Of a stretch of DNA of 64,000 bases, positions 8,744-18,319 are shown piece by piece. Numbering within the stretch: position 1 is the stretch's first letter; every line of letters starts with the position of its first letter. A model generated the notes under the pieces. It worked only from the letters and a program-made list of their open reading frames with translations, made no database searches and had not been told where the DNA came from. This DNA comes from Bradyrhizobium liaoningense (GTDB lineage Bacteria; Pseudomonadota; Alphaproteobacteria; Rhizobiales; Xanthobacteraceae): contig NZ_JAFCJS010000006.1 in assembly GCF_018130825.1 (NCBI RefSeq), positions 372,001 through 436,000 of the forward strand, written 5' to 3'. Both the position numbers and the translations under genes were made by a program.

Positions 8744-9661
8744 ATGTCCGCCTCCACGTCACAAAATCAGCGTATCGCCGTCGTCGGGCTCGGCTCGATG
8801 GGATTTGGCATGGCGACCTCGCTGCAGCGCGCCGGCCATGCCGTCACCGGCTGCGATGTCTCGGCTGATGCGGTGGCGCGGTTCGTGAAGGACGGCGGCG
8901 CAGGCGCCAAGACGCCGGCCGAGGCGGCCAAGAGCGCCGACATCGTCGTCAGCGTCGTCGTCAATGCCGCCCAGACCGAGGCGATCCTGTTCGGCAAGGA
9001 TGGCGCGGCCGAAACCATGCCGAAGGACAGCGTGTTCGTCTCCTCCGCCACCATGGACCCGGAGGTGGCGCGACGCCTCGCCAAGCAACTGGAGGCGACC
9101 GGCCGGCATTATCTGGATGCGCCGATCTCCGGCGGCGCGCAGCGCGCCGCGCAGGGCGAGCTGACGATTCTCGCCTCCGGCAGCCCGGCCGCCTTTGCAA
9201 AGGCCCGGCCGGCGCTCGATGCCATGGCCGCAAAGCTCTACGAGCTTGGCGATGCCGCTGGCCAAGGTGCCGCTTTCAAGATGATCAACCAATTGCTGGC
9301 CGGCGTGCACATCGCCGCCGCCAGCGAAGCGATGGCGTTCGCGGCCAAGCAGGGGCTCGACATCCGCAAGGTCTATGAGGTGATCACCGCCTCTGCCGGC
9401 AATTCCTGGATGTTCGAGAACCGCATGCCGCACGTGCTCGACGGGGACTACACGCCGCGCAGTGCCGTCGAGATCTTTGTCAAGGACCTCGGCATCATCC
9501 AGGACATGGCGCGTAGCGCCAGATTCCCGGTGCCGGTCTCGGCCGCCGCCCTCCAGATGTTCCTGATGACGGCTGCCGCCGGCATGGGCCGCGATGACGA
9601 CGCGTCGGTCGCGCGCATGTATGCGCAGGTCACCGGCGTGAAGCTGCCCGGCGACAAGTAA
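8744..9661 (+). CDS. ltnD: L-threonate dehydrogenase (beta-hydroxyacid dehydrogenase family)
   Basis: A 305-residue NAD-dependent enzyme. The nucleotide-binding motif VVGLGSMGFGMA lies at the N terminus. The substrate motif DAPISGGAQRAAQGELTI and the catalytic Lys region GAAFKMINQLLAG are characteristic of the 3-hydroxyisobutyrate dehydrogenase superfamily. Next to OtnI, OtnK and OtnC it is best read as LtnD, oxidising L-threonate at C2 to 2-oxo-tetronate. The start at 8744 is preferred because longer versions run into the divergent otnC gene and because aaggg lies upstream. It is followed after 15 bp by otnI. Confidence 0.88.
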   Translation: MSASTSQNQRIAVVGLGSMGFGMATSLQRAGHAVTGCDVSADAVARFVKDGGAGAKTPAEAAKSADIVVSVVVNAAQTEAILFGKDGAAETMPKDSVFVSSATMDPEVARRLAKQLEATGRHYLDAPISGGAQRAAQGELTILASGSPAAFAKARPALDAMAAKLYELGDAAGQGAAFKMINQLLAGVHIAAASEAMAFAAKQGLDIRKVYEVITASAGNSWMFENRMPHVLDGDYTPRSAVEIFVKDLGIIQDMARSARFPVPVSAAALQMFLMTAAAGMGRDDDASVARMYAQVTGVKLPGDK

Positions 9662-9676
9662 ACCAGAGGATTTGCA

Positions 9677-10459
9677 ATGCCCCGTTTCGCCGCCAACCTC
9701 TCGATGATGTTCACCGAGGTGCCGTTCCTCGACCGCTTCGATGCCGCCGCGCAAGCGGGATTCACGGCCGTCGAATTCCTCTTTCCCTACGAGCATCCGG
9801 CCGAGGTGGTCGGCGAGCGGCTCAAGCGCAACGGCCTCACCCAGGCGCTGTTCAACCTGCCGCCGGGCGACTGGAATGCCGGCGAGAAGGGTTTTGCGGC
9901 GCTGCCGGCGCGCTTCAATGATCTCAAGGCGAGCCTGGAGACCGCGCTGCCCTACGCCAAGGCAACCGGAGTCAAGCGACTGCACCTGATGGCCGGCATC
10001 GCCAATCGCGGCGAGCGCGTCGCGATCGAGGCATTCTACAAGTCGGTGGCGTGGGCCGCCGAATTCTTCGCGCCGCACGGCATCGACATCGTGCTCGAGC
10101 CGATCAATGCCCGCAACGTGCCGGGCTACTTCCTCAACGATTTCGGCTTCGCGCGCGACCTGATCCAGGAGCTGCGGCTGCCGAACCTGAGGCTCCAGTT
10201 CGACATCTATCACTGCCAGATCATCCACGGCGACGTCACCATGCGGCTGCGCGAGATGATGCCGATCATCGGACACATCCAGATCGCCAGCATTCCCTCG
10301 CGCAACGAGCCCGACGGCGAGGAGCTGAACTATCCATTCCTGTTCGAAGAGCTCGACCGGCTCGGCTATGCCGGCTTCGTCGGCTGCGAATACAATCCGC
10401 GCGGCAAGACCACTGACGGCCTTGCCTGGTTCAAGCCCTATGCGGGAGTGAAGCCGTGA
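9677..10459 (+). CDS. otnI: 2-oxo-tetronate isomerase (hydroxypyruvate isomerase family)
   Basis: A 260-residue TIM-barrel of the xylose-isomerase-like/hydroxypyruvate isomerase group, with metal and catalytic segments DIVLEPINARN, FDIYHCQIIHGD, GHIQIAS and GFVGCEYNPRG. In the acid-sugar pathway it converts 2-oxo-tetronate to 3-oxo-tetronate. It has an agagga ribosome-binding site. Its stop overlaps the GTG start of otnK by four bases (gtga), showing a coupled operon. Confidence 0.9.
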   Translation: MPRFAANLSMMFTEVPFLDRFDAAAQAGFTAVEFLFPYEHPAEVVGERLKRNGLTQALFNLPPGDWNAGEKGFAALPARFNDLKASLETALPYAKATGVKRLHLMAGIANRGERVAIEAFYKSVAWAAEFFAPHGIDIVLEPINARNVPGYFLNDFGFARDLIQELRLPNLRLQFDIYHCQIIHGDVTMRLREMMPIIGHIQIASIPSRNEPDGEELNYPFLFEELDRLGYAGFVGCEYNPRGKTTDGLAWFKPYAGVKP

Positions 10460-11733
10460 CTCTTGCGCTTGGTTGCATCGCCGACGACTACACCGGCGCC
10501 TCCGATCTCGCCAACACGCTGACGCGCGCGGGCCTGCGCACGGTGCAGACCATCGGCGTGCCCTCCGACGATCTGGCGCTGCCGGAGGTCGATGCCGTCG
10601 TGGTGTCCTTGAAGAGCCGATCGATCGAGGCCGGCCTTGCCGTATCGCGCTCGCGCGCGGCGGACAAATGGCTGCGCGGCCGCGGCGCGAGCCATGTGCT
10701 GTTCAAGATCTGCTCGACCTTCGATTCCACCGACGCCGGCAATATCGGTCCCGTCATGGACGCGCTGCGCGCCGACTGCGGCGAGGCGAACGTGCTGGTG
10801 ACGCCGGCCTTTCCGGAGACGGGCCGCACCGTCTACCAGGGCAACCTCTTCGTCGGCGCGGTGCCGCTGAACGAGAGCCCGCTGAAGGACCATCCGCTCA
10901 ACCCGATGCACGATTCCAACCTGGTGCGCGTGCTGGCGCGCCAGAGCAGGACGCAAATCGGCCTCGTCGATCTCGCCACTGTCACGCGCGGCGCGGACGC
11001 CGTACGGGCGCGGCTGGCGGAGCTCGCGGCCAAGGGCATCGGCGCTGCGATCATCGACGCCGTCTTCGACCGTGACCTCGAGACCATCGGTCTCGTGGCC
11101 GCCGAACATCGGTTGTCGGTCGGCGCCTCCGGCATCGGCCTCGGGCTGGCGCGGGCGCTGGTCTCGACCGGCAAGGTCAAGTCGGCTGCGTCGAGCAACG
11201 AAGCCGGCGCTGCGGTCGGCGGATCGGTGGCGTGTCTTGCCGGAAGCTGCTCGCAGGCGACGCTTCAGCAGATCGCGAATGCCGAGCGTGTCATGCCGGT
11301 GTTGCATCTCGATCCCGAGCAGATCGTCGCGGGCGCCGGCGAAGCACAGCGCGCGCTCGCCTGGGCGAAACCCCGGCTTGCCGACGGTCCGGTGCTGATC
11401 GCTTCGAGCGCGACGCCGGAAGCCGTTGCCGCCGTTCAGGCACGCCACGGCCGCGATGCCGCTGGCCATGCCATCGAGCAGGCCATGGCCGATATCGCCG
11501 AGGGGCTGGTGCAGGCCGGCGTCCGGCGCTTGATCGTCGCCGGTGGCGAGACATCCGGCGCCGTGGTCGACCGGTTGAGAATTCCGGGATTTCTCGTAGG
11601 AGTAGAGATCGCTGCGGGAGTCCCGGTGCTGCGCGCGGTCGGCGCAGAGGCGGGCGACATGCTGCTCGCTCTGAAGTCCGGAAATTTCGGCGGCGCGGAG
11701 TTTTTCTCGGACGCGCTTAGGCTCATGCGCTGA
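10456..11733 (+). CDS. otnK: 3-oxo-tetronate kinase (DUF1537 family)
   Basis: A 425-residue two-domain kinase. The N-terminal substrate domain opens with GCIADDYTGASDLANTL, and the C-terminal nucleotide domain has VAGGETSGAVVDRL. Both are hallmarks of DUF1537 four-carbon acid-sugar kinases. It phosphorylates 3-oxo-tetronate to the 4-phosphate, which OtnC then decarboxylates. The start is GTG, overlapping the otnI stop. It is the last gene of the plus-strand operon; 164 bp without features separates it from the chemoreceptor. Confidence 0.92.
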   Translation: MTLALGCIADDYTGASDLANTLTRAGLRTVQTIGVPSDDLALPEVDAVVVSLKSRSIEAGLAVSRSRAADKWLRGRGASHVLFKICSTFDSTDAGNIGPVMDALRADCGEANVLVTPAFPETGRTVYQGNLFVGAVPLNESPLKDHPLNPMHDSNLVRVLARQSRTQIGLVDLATVTRGADAVRARLAELAAKGIGAAIIDAVFDRDLETIGLVAAEHRLSVGASGIGLGLARALVSTGKVKSAASSNEAGAAVGGSVACLAGSCSQATLQQIANAERVMPVLHLDPEQIVAGAGEAQRALAWAKPRLADGPVLIASSATPEAVAAVQARHGRDAAGHAIEQAMADIAEGLVQAGVRRLIVAGGETSGAVVDRLRIPGFLVGVEIAAGVPVLRAVGAEAGDMLLALKSGNFGGAEFFSDALRLMR

Positions 11734-11897
11734 GCGCAGAGCATTCTTAGCTGCCTGTTCATTTGTTTCTGGCTTCCGTACTCGTACGGAGTCGTCGTTA
11801 ACATCTGCGCAGGTGCTCTGGTGTCGGATGTCGGTGCTGCTCCCTTTGGTTGATTCGTAAACTTCTGGCACCGCGCCAGCACAAAGAGACTCCGATT

Positions 11898-13589
11898 ATG
11901 CTCGCCACCATTTCCATCCGCGCCAAGATCATCAGTGTCGTGGCGTTCCTGCTGGTCGCGATGGCCGGCATGGGTCTGCTCGCCGTCACGAAGATGCGGT
12001 CGATGAACGCCAACACGGTCGACATCACCACGAGCTGGATGCCGAGCGTGCGGGTGCTGGGCGAGCTCCGGGCCTCTGTCATCACCTATCGCAGCGTGGT
12101 CCGCGAGCACATGCTGGCCGAGACCATGGAAGAAAAGCTCGCGATGGAAAAGACCGCGGTCACCACCGGCGAGACCCTGGCCAAGGCCCGCCAGAGCTAC
12201 GAGACCATGATCACCTCGCCGGAGGAGCGGGCGCTCTATACCGAATGGTCCAAGCTGTGGGACGACTACAAGAAGAGCGCGGACGAGGTCTTTGCGTTGT
12301 CGCGCAAAGAGGTCGGCAAGATCCCGCACGAGGCGCATGAGCTGAACGTCAAGACCGCCAACAGGATCGGCATCCAGTCCGACGAGGTTCTGCGCAAGGA
12401 CATCGATCTCAACACCAAAGGTGGCGACCAGGCCGCCCGGGATGCAGACAACAGCTATTCCTTCGCGTTCATGCTGCTCTCGATCATCCTTGGCGTCGCC
12501 GTCATCGCCGGCATCGGTGTCGGCTTCTATCTCGTCCACGACGTCTCCAGCGGTATCAACTCCATCACCCTGCCGATGCAGGCGCTGGGCAGGGGAGACC
12601 TCTCTGCCGAGGTCCCGCACCGCGGTGAGAAGACGGAGATCGGCGCCATGGCTGACGTGCTCCAGGTCTTCAAGGAGGCGCTGATCGCCAAGAAGGCCGC
12701 CGACGAGGCCGCCGCGGCCGATGCCGAGGCCAAGATCGAGCGCGGCCGCCGCGTCGACAACATCACTCGCGAATTCGAAACGATGATCGGCGAGATCGTC
12801 CAGACCGTCTCATCGGCCTCGTCCCAGCTCGAAGCTTCCGCCTCGACGCTGACCTCGACCGCCGACCGCTCGCAGCGGCTGGCGACGACCGTTGCCGGTG
12901 CTTCGGAGGAAGCCTCGACCAACGTGCAGTCGGTGGCCTCGGCCACCGAGGAGATGGCCTCGTCCGTTGGCGAGATCAGCCGTCAGGTGCAGGAATCGGC
13001 GCGGATGGCGGGCGATGCCGTCGGCCAGGCCCGTGCCACCACCGAGCGCGTCAGCGAGCTCTCCAAGGCGGCCTCCCGCATCGGCGACGTCGTCGAGCTG
13101 ATCAACACCATCGCCGGCCAGACCAACCTGCTGGCGCTGAATGCGACCATCGAGGCGGCGCGCGCGGGCGAAGCCGGCCGCGGCTTCGCCGTGGTCGCCT
13201 CCGAGGTGAAGGCGCTGGCCGAGCAGACCGCGAAGGCGACCGGCGAGATCGGCCAGCAGATCTCCGGCATCCAGGCGGCAACCAATGATTCGGTCGGCGC
13301 GATCAAGGAGATCTCCTCGACCATCGAGCGCCTGTCGGAAATCTCCTCTGCGATCGCGGCGGCCGTGGAAGAGCAGGGCGCGGCGACGCAGGAGATCGCC
13401 CGCAACGTGCAGCAGGCGGCGCAGGGGACCCAGCAGGTTTCCTCCAACATCACCGACGTGCAGCGCGGTGCCACAGAGACCGGCACGGCCTCCTCGCAGG
13501 TGCTGTCGGCGGCGCAGATGCTGTCGAACGATTCGAACCGGCTCAGGACCGAGGTCAGCAAGTTCCTGACCAACGTTCGCGCGGCGTAA
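11898..13589 (+). CDS. Methyl-accepting chemotaxis protein
   Basis: A 563-residue chemoreceptor. A membrane span follows [16 protein letters not shown] four-helix-bundle-type periplasmic domain covers about residues 35-190, and a second span lies near residues 193-215 ([15 protein letters not shown]). A HAMP segment follows, then the signalling coiled coil with the conserved hairpin tip region [17 protein letters not shown] and the adaptation-type [15 protein letters not shown]. It reports ligand binding to CheA/CheW. The ATG at 11898 is chosen over an upstream TTG frame because the hydrophobic segment then starts at residue 1. The ligand is unknown. No che genes are nearby. Confidence 0.94.
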   Translation: MLATISIRAKIISVVAFLLVAMAGMGLLAVTKMRSMNANTVDITTSWMPSVRVLGELRASVITYRSVVREHMLAETMEEKLAMEKTAVTTGETLAKARQSYETMITSPEERALYTEWSKLWDDYKKSADEVFALSRKEVGKIPHEAHELNVKTANRIGIQSDEVLRKDIDLNTKGGDQAARDADNSYSFAFMLLSIILGVAVIAGIGVGFYLVHDVSSGINSITLPMQALGRGDLSAEVPHRGEKTEIGAMADVLQVFKEALIAKKAADEAAAADAEAKIERGRRVDNITREFETMIGEIVQTVSSASSQLEASASTLTSTADRSQRLATTVAGASEEASTNVQSVASATEEMASSVGEISRQVQESARMAGDAVGQARATTERVSELSKAASRIGDVVELINTIAGQTNLLALNATIEAARAGEAGRGFAVVASEVKALAEQTAKATGEIGQQISGIQAATNDSVGAIKEISSTIERLSEISSAIAAAVEEQGAATQEIARNVQQAAQGTQQVSSNITDVQRGATETGTASSQVLSAAQMLSNDSNRLRTEVSKFLTNVRAA

Positions 13590-13623
13590 GCTGCCGACGC
13601 CGGGCTCCAACTGCCTCCCCTAT

Positions 13624-13669
13624 GTTGTCCCGGCCCCCCGTGCGCAATTGCGCACCAGGCCGGGACGAC
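13624..13669. repeat. Palindromic repeat with gtgcgcaattgcgcac core
   Basis: gtcccggcc (13627-13635) pairs with ggccgggac (13658-13666) around a perfect gtgcgcaattgcgcac palindrome. The same core recurs at 36281-36296, within 36262-36400, in a longer version. It lies in the 259-bp gap between a chemoreceptor and the RND gene and may act as a terminator for the former. Confidence 0.75.
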
Positions 13670-13848
13670 GCCGTGATGTGCTTCCCCTCGCATAGCTGCG
13701 ATGTCGATTTCGCAGTGCGGTAGCAGGGAAGTGAATGCAGGATAGTGCCTGGTTATTAGCGTTTCCGGCGGTGCTCGGTTAAAGGGGAAACAGGATCCCC
13801 GTGGGGGGCGGATTCCGTATCCCTGCCTGACCTGGAATTGCCTGGCGC

Positions 13849-16800
13849 ATGATTGCTCTGGTTCGCATTGCCCTGAGCCGGCCCTACACGTTTGTCGTGC
13901 TGGCGCTCCTGCTGCTGATCATCGGACCGCTGGCAGCGCTGCGGACGCCGACCGACATCTTCCCGGATATCCGCATCCCCGTGATCGGCGTGGTCTGGCA
14001 GTACACCGGCCTGCCGCCGGACCAGATGTCCGGCCGCATCACCACGCCGTTCCAGCGCGCGCTGACCACGACCGTCAACGACATCGAGCACATCACCGCC
14101 AATTCCTATAACGGCTTCGGCATCATCAAGATCTTCTTTCAGCCGAACGTCGACATCCGCACGGCCAACGCCCAGGTCACGGCGATCTCGCAGACGCTGC
14201 TCAAGCAGATGCCGCCGGGCGCAACGCCGCCCTTGATCCTGAACTACTCCGCCTCGACCGTGCCGATCATCCAGGTGGCGCTGTCGGGCGACGGCCTGAC
14301 CGAGCAGAACCTCGCCGACATCGGCATCAACCAGCTCCGCACGCCACTGGTCACCGTGCCCGGCGCGGCGATCCCGTATCCGTTCGGCGGCAAGCAGCGC
14401 CAGGTCCAAATCGATCTCGATCCGACCGCGCTCCAGGCCCGCGGGCTATCAGGCCAGGACGTCGCCAATGCGCTTGCTGCCCAGAACCTGATCACGCCAG
14501 TCGGCACCCAGAAGATCGGCCAGTTCGAATACAACATCCAGCTCAACAACTCGCCGCTGCGGATCGACGAGCTCGGAAATCTGCCGATCAAAACCGTCAA
14601 CGGCGCCATGGTCTATGTGCGCGACGTCGCGACCGTGCGCGACGGCAATCCGCCGCAAACCAACATCGTCCATGTCGACGGTAACCGTTCGGTGCTGATG
14701 ATGGTGCTGAAGGCGGGCGCGACCTCGACGCTCGATATCATCGCCGGCATCAAGCAGAAGGTGATCGAGGTCAAAGACCAGCTGCCGGACGCCCTAAAGA
14801 TCGGCTTCATCGGCGACCAGTCGGTGTTCGTCCGCGGGGCGATTCAAGGCGTCGCCTTCGAGGGCGTGATCGCGGCGCTGCTGACCAGCGTCATGATCCT
14901 CTTGTTCCTCGGCAGCTGGCGCTCGACCATCATCATCGCGGTGTCGATCCCGCTCTCGGTGCTGGGCGCCATCATCATGCTGTCGGCGATCGGCGAGACG
15001 CTGAACATCATGACGCTCGGCGGCCTCGCACTCGCGGTCGGCATCCTCGTCGACGATGCCACCGTGACGATCGAGAACATCAATTACCATCTGGAGCAGG
15101 GCAAGCCGGTCGAGCAGTCGATCCTCGACGGCGCCAACCAGATCGTGACGCCGGCCTTCGTCTCGCTGCTCTGCATCTGCATCGTGTTCGTGCCGATGTT
15201 CTTCCTCACCGGCGTCGCGCGCTTCCTATTCGTGCCGATGGCGGAAGCGGTGATGTTCGCGATGATCTGGTCGTTCATCCTGTCGCGCACGCTGGTGCCG
15301 ACCATGGCGAACTATCTGCTCAAGGCGCATGTCCATCACGAGGGCGAGCCGCCCAAGTCGCGTAATCCGCTGGTATGGTTCCAGCGCGGTTTCGAGAAGC
15401 GGTTCGAGCGCATTCGCGGCGGCTACCATAACTTCCTCGGGCTCGCGCTGGCGCATCGCGCCGTGTTCGTGATCGGTTTTATCTGCGTGGTCGGCGCGTC
15501 CTTCGCGCTGGTGCCATTCCTCGGCCGCAACTTCTTCCCCGCGGTCGATGCCGGCAACATCCTGATGCATGTCCGCACCCAGGTCGGCACCCGCGTCGAG
15601 GAGACAGCCAACCAGCTCGCCGACGTGCAGAAGGCGGTGCGCAAGCTGATCCCGGGCGAGATCGAGACCATGACCGACAACATCGGCATGCCGATCTCCG
15701 GCATCAACATGACCTACAACAACACCGGCGTGATCGGTCCGCAGGACGGCGACATCCAGATCAAGCTGAAGGAGGGCCACAAGCCGACCGAGGAGCATGT
15801 GAAGGTGCTGCGCGAGCAGCTGCCGCGCCTGTTCCCCGGCGTCAGCTTCGCCTTCCTGCCGGCCGACATCGTCAGCCAGATCCTGAATTTCGGCGCGCCG
15901 GCGCCGATCGACCTGCAGATCCGCGGCGCCAATCTTGCCGCCAACTTTGCCTATGCCAACAATCTGCTGGCGAAGGTCCGGCGCATTCCGGGCGTGGCCG
16001 ATGCGCGCATCCAGCAATCGCCGAGCAACCCGACCTTCAACATCGATGTCGACCGCACCCGCGCCCAGTATGTCGGCCTGACCGAGCGCGACGTCACCAA
16101 CAGCCTCGTGGTCAATCTCGCCGGATCCTCGCAGGTCGCGCCGACCTACTATCTCAACCCCGACAACGGCGTGTCCTATTCGATCGTGATGCAGACGCCG
16201 CAATACCAGATCGACTCGCTCAGCGCGCTGCAGACCCTGCCGATCACCGCGGCAGGCAATGCGCAGTCGCCGATCCTGGGCGGCATTGCTGACATCAAGC
16301 GCTCGACCTCCAGCGCGGTGGTGTCGCAATACGACATCCAGTCGATGGTGCAGATCTTCGCCACGACCTCGGGCCGCGATCTCGGCGCGGTCGCCGCCGA
16401 CATCCGCAAGGTGATCGCCGACACCGCGAAGGAGGTGCCGAAGGGCTCCTCCGTGGTGCTGCTCGGCCAGGTGCAGACCATGAACAGCGCCTTCACCGGC
16501 CTGCTGTTCGGCCTGCTGGGTGCCGTCGTGCTGATCTACTTCCTGATCGTGGTGAATTTCCAGTCCTGGTCCGATCCGTTCGTGATCATCACGGCGCTGC
16601 CGGCCGCGCTCGCCGGCATCGTCTGGATGCTGTTCATGACGGAGACGACGCTCTCGGTTCCGGCGCTCACCGGCGCCATCATGTGCATGGGCGTTGCCAC
16701 CGCCAACAGCGTGCTCGTGATCTCCTTTGCGCGCGAGCGTTATGAGGAGCTCGGCGATCCCATCGCCGCGGCGCTGGAAGCCGGCTTCGTCCGGTTCCGC

Positions 16801-17028
16801 CCCGTCCTGATGACCGCGCTCGCCATGATCATCGGCATGGCGCCGATGGCGCTGGGGCTGGGCGAGGGCGGCGAGCAGAACGCGCCGCTCGGCCGTGCCG
16901 TGATCGGCGGCCTGATCTTTGCAACCTTCGCCACGCTGATGTTCGTTCCCGTGGTATTCAGCATGGTCCACAAGAAACAAGGCGCCAAAGCCGCCGCCTC
17001 ATTGGAGACCCCGCATGTCGCCCACTGA
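13849..17028 (+). CDS. RND-family efflux transporter inner-membrane pump
   Basis: 1059 residues, the full length for an AcrB/MdtB-type hydrophobe/amphiphile efflux pump. It starts MIALVRIALSRPYTFVV. About 12 membrane spans are present with two large periplasmic loops. The proton-relay pair is visible in the fourth span (ALAVGILVDDATVTIENI). It assembles as a trimer with the adaptor encoded next; that gene starts 14 bp before this one ends. No outer-membrane factor gene is adjacent, so the channel must come from elsewhere. Substrate specificity cannot be inferred. The pump-before-adaptor order is the reverse of acrAB. Confidence 0.94.
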   Translation: MIALVRIALSRPYTFVVLALLLLIIGPLAALRTPTDIFPDIRIPVIGVVWQYTGLPPDQMSGRITTPFQRALTTTVNDIEHITANSYNGFGIIKIFFQPNVDIRTANAQVTAISQTLLKQMPPGATPPLILNYSASTVPIIQVALSGDGLTEQNLADIGINQLRTPLVTVPGAAIPYPFGGKQRQVQIDLDPTALQARGLSGQDVANALAAQNLITPVGTQKIGQFEYNIQLNNSPLRIDELGNLPIKTVNGAMVYVRDVATVRDGNPPQTNIVHVDGNRSVLMMVLKAGATSTLDIIAGIKQKVIEVKDQLPDALKIGFIGDQSVFVRGAIQGVAFEGVIAALLTSVMILLFLGSWRSTIIIAVSIPLSVLGAIIMLSAIGETLNIMTLGGLALAVGILVDDATVTIENINYHLEQGKPVEQSILDGANQIVTPAFVSLLCICIVFVPMFFLTGVARFLFVPMAEAVMFAMIWSFILSRTLVPTMANYLLKAHVHHEGEPPKSRNPLVWFQRGFEKRFERIRGGYHNFLGLALAHRAVFVIGFICVVGASFALVPFLGRNFFPAVDAGNILMHVRTQVGTRVEETANQLADVQKAVRKLIPGEIETMTDNIGMPISGINMTYNNTGVIGPQDGDIQIKLKEGHKPTEEHVKVLREQLPRLFPGVSFAFLPADIVSQILNFGAPAPIDLQIRGANLAANFAYANNLLAKVRRIPGVADARIQQSPSNPTFNIDVDRTRAQYVGLTERDVTNSLVVNLAGSSQVAPTYYLNPDNGVSYSIVMQTPQYQIDSLSALQTLPITAAGNAQSPILGGIADIKRSTSSAVVSQYDIQSMVQIFATTSGRDLGAVAADIRKVIADTAKEVPKGSSVVLLGQVQTMNSAFTGLLFGLLGAVVLIYFLIVVNFQSWSDPFVIITALPAALAGIVWMLFMTETTLSVPALTGAIMCMGVATANSVLVISFARERYEELGDPIAAALEAGFVRFRPVLMTALAMIIGMAPMALGLGEGGEQNAPLGRAVIGGLIFATFATLMFVPVVFSMVHKKQGAKAAASLETPHVAH

Positions 17029-18217
17029 ATCCCGCTCGGCGGTGTCGCACCGGAAACTGGGCATTTTCGGCGTGGTGGCGCTGATTGCGGCAGGCCTTGT
17101 CGTCGGCACCGGCATCCGCGCCCGCGAGGAACAAGGCTCCAAGCTGAAGGAATGGACCGATGATCAGGCGGTTCCCAGTGTCGCGGTGACACTGCCGAAT
17201 GCCAAGGCCCTGAACGCCACCATCGATCTGCCGGGGCGGCTCGAGGCCTATTATCGCGCGCCGATCTTCGCCCGCGTGAGCGGCTATCTCAAAAGCTGGA
17301 GCGCCGACATTGGCGCCCGCGTCAAGGCAGGGCAGGTGATCGCCGAGATCGAGGCGCCGGACCTCGACCAGCAGCTGCTTCAGGCCCGCGCCGACCTCGC
17401 GAGCCAGCAGGCCAGCGCCAGGCTGTCGGAAGCAACGCTGAACCGGCGCAAGACGCTGGTCGCCTCCAACTTCGTCTCCGCGCAGGAAATCGACGAACGC
17501 ACCGCCGATCTCTCCAACAAGAACGCCGCCGTCAATTCGGGCAAGGCCAATGTCGAGCGGCTGGAAGCGCTCGCCGGCTACAAGAAGATCACCGCGCCAT
17601 TCGACGGCGTGGTGACGGCGCGCGATACCGACGTCGGCGCGCTGATCAATGCCGGCGGCGGCTCGGGCCCGGCGATGTTCGTGATATCAGACATCACCAA
17701 GCTGCGCGTCTACGTCAACGTGCCCCAAAATTACGTCCCGGCGATCAAGATCGGCGCCAAGGCCACCATCGCGCTGCCGGAGTACCCGAACCGGACTTTC
17801 CAGGCGACGGTGGAGGCCTCCTCGCAGGCCGTCGACGTTGCCTCGGGCACCACGCGCATGCAGCTTGGATTGGATAACTCTTCGGGCGAGTTGATGCCCG
17901 GCGGTTATGCCAGCGTGAAGCTGAGCCTGCAGCGCGACTCCGCGCCGCTCAGCATTCCCGCCAGCGCCTTGATCTTCAACGGCAGTGGCCTGCGCGTTGC
18001 GACCGTCGGTGCGGACGACAAGGTGCTGTTCAAGACCGTGACCATCGCCCGCGATCTCGGCCGCGAGATCGAGCTCGCCTCGGGCATAGCTGCCGATGAC
18101 CGCGTCATCACGGCCCCGCCGGACGGCCTGTCGGATGGCGATCAGGTCCGCGTCGTCGGCGCCGGCGCCAAGGGCAAGCCGGCGACCGCGTCGGAGAAGC
18201 AGCCGCCGAAAAGCTAG
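17015..18217 (+). CDS. RND efflux periplasmic adaptor (membrane fusion protein)
   Basis: A 400-residue adaptor. An N-terminal membrane anchor (about residues 18-36) has no lipobox. A lipoyl/barrel-sandwich half-motif follows (ARVSGYLKSWSADIGARVKAG), then a coiled-coil hairpin around residues 115-185, the second lipoyl half (KKITAPFDGVVTARDTDVGA) and the beta-barrel domain. It bridges the RND pump to an outer-membrane channel. It overlaps the pump gene by 14 bp, and a ggag ribosome-binding site lies inside the pump's coding region. The Pro/Lys-rich C terminus is unstructured. Confidence 0.93.
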   Translation: MSPTESRSAVSHRKLGIFGVVALIAAGLVVGTGIRAREEQGSKLKEWTDDQAVPSVAVTLPNAKALNATIDLPGRLEAYYRAPIFARVSGYLKSWSADIGARVKAGQVIAEIEAPDLDQQLLQARADLASQQASARLSEATLNRRKTLVASNFVSAQEIDERTADLSNKNAAVNSGKANVERLEALAGYKKITAPFDGVVTARDTDVGALINAGGGSGPAMFVISDITKLRVYVNVPQNYVPAIKIGAKATIALPEYPNRTFQATVEASSQAVDVASGTTRMQLGLDNSSGELMPGGYASVKLSLQRDSAPLSIPASALIFNGSGLRVATVGADDKVLFKTVTIARDLGREIELASGIAADDRVITAPPDGLSDGDQVRVVGAGAKGKPATASEKQPPKS

Positions 18218-18227
18218 GCTCGGTCTT

Positions 18228-18314
18228 GTAGGGTGGGTTAGCCGAAGGCGTAACCCACCACTTCTTGCGCGGGAACAAAGTTGGTGGGTTACGCCTTCGG
18301 CTAACCCACCCTAC
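18228..18314. repeat. Palindromic repeat between convergent genes (gtagggtgggtt type)
   Basis: gtagggtgggttagccgaag at the left is complementary to cttcggctaacccaccctac at the right, and the arms continue as gcgtaaccca/tgggttacgc. It is a near-perfect long hairpin placed exactly between two convergent genes, where it could serve as a bidirectional terminator. It is related in outline to the gtagggtgggca repeats at 25939, 26678, 34483 and 39883. Confidence 0.8.
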
Positions 18315-18319
18315 GAGAG

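Noticed and set aside
11850-11897. Upstream TTG start for the chemoreceptor
   Set aside because: It adds a charged leader before the first membrane span. The ATG at 11898 gives a normal chemoreceptor N terminus.
15226-16980. Long minus-strand open frame (584 codons)
   Set aside because: Antisense shadow of the RND pump gene; His/Asp/Gly-rich composition typical of GC-rich shadow frames.
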